Source: Comamonadaceae bacterium
GTDB lineage: Bacteria; Pseudomonadota; Gammaproteobacteria; Burkholderiales; Burkholderiaceae
Direction: 5' to 3'
Length of the DNA stretch: 6,688 nt
NCBI GenBank assembly: GCA_947374535.1
Contig: CANCCJ010000134.1
Span: 1 to 6,688, forward strand
The notes beneath the pieces were generated by a model that was given only the letters and a program-made list of their open reading frames with translations, ran no database searches and was not told the origin of the DNA. Positions 6,518-6,688 of this stretch are shown here, one piece after another. Each line of letters opens with the position of its first letter. The stretch's first letter is position 1. Made by a program: the position numbers and the translations under genes.

Positions 6518-6688
6518 TTATTTGGTCAGCACGAAGCCTTTGAGCTTGCCGAATGCGCCTTCGACCAGCGACTTTTGCTGCTCTTGGTGCAAGTGCGAGT
6601 AACCCACGGCGGGTGACGCAGAAGCGGCACGGCCTGAGTAACCCAGCTTTTGGCCAGGCAACATGTTTTCGTGGATGTAGTGCTGCAC
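6518..6688 (-). CDS. odhA: 2-oxoglutarate dehydrogenase E1 component, C-terminal end only
   Basis: The last 56 codons of E1 (also sucA) before a TAA at 6520-6518; the rest lies beyond base 6688. Recognisable C-terminal sequence: [22 protein letters not shown] at about residues 17-38 of the fragment, matching the [11 protein letters not shown]...HQxQQ end of SucA-type E1 proteins. E1 is the thiamine-diphosphate enzyme that decarboxylates 2-oxoglutarate and succinylates the lipoyl group of E2. Only the tail is here, so cofactor-binding motifs cannot be checked. It is followed 38 bases later by odhB with no terminator between, consistent with cotranscription. Confidence 0.95.
   Translation of the reverse strand: MQHYIHENMLPGQKLGYSGRAASASPAVGYSHLHQEQQKSLVEGAFGKLKGFVLTK

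Noticed and set aside
5655..6602. Plus-strand open frames of about 290-315 codons opposite odhB
   Set aside because: Antisense shadows of odhB: their His/Arg/Ser/Cys-rich or Ala-rich composition mirrors the E2 codons, including the Ala linker, and no independent domain is visible.

Overview
The window reads as a stretch of chromosome from a betaproteobacterium, most likely Burkholderiales and probably Comamonadaceae. Evidence is the moderately GC-rich coding sequence, the odhA-odhB-lpdA (E1-E2-E3) gene order typical of that group, a betaproteobacterial-style E3 with the [14 protein letters not shown] active-site segment, and a zapE gene just beyond. This is inference from protein sequence; no rRNA or marker gene confirms it. 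Every supported gene lies on the minus strand, so transcription runs from base 6688 towards base 1. No mobile element, tRNA, rRNA, CRISPR array or prophage gene is visible.

Region 1 (6688 to about 3654) is the end of a 2-oxoglutarate dehydrogenase operon. It holds the last 56 codons of odhA (E1), complete odhB (E2, dihydrolipoyl succinyltransferase) and complete lpdA (E3, dihydrolipoyl dehydrogenase). Together they encode the TCA-cycle complex that turns 2-oxoglutarate, CoA and NAD+ into succinyl-CoA, CO2 and NADH. The odhB-lpdA gap holds a GC-rich hairpin. A strong intrinsic terminator follows lpdA, with an unusual second T-rich 3' arm that could use the same 5' arm.

Region 2 (about 3631 to 1) is a tightly packed four-gene cluster: zapE (AFG1-like cell-division ATPase), a small exported protein of unknown function, a 72-residue YdcH/DUF465 protein, and a YoaA-type iron-sulfur DNA helicase cut by the window edge. 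All three junctions overlap (4, 11 and 4 bases), and the last two genes start with GTG and TTG behind good Shine-Dalgarno sites inside the preceding gene. This suggests one transcript with translational coupling. The cluster mixes division and DNA-repair functions with two poorly characterised small proteins.

I see no clearly novel system. The most interesting items are the exported two-cysteine protein, the coupled cluster around it, and the alternative-arm terminator. Long open frames on the plus strand are antisense shadows.
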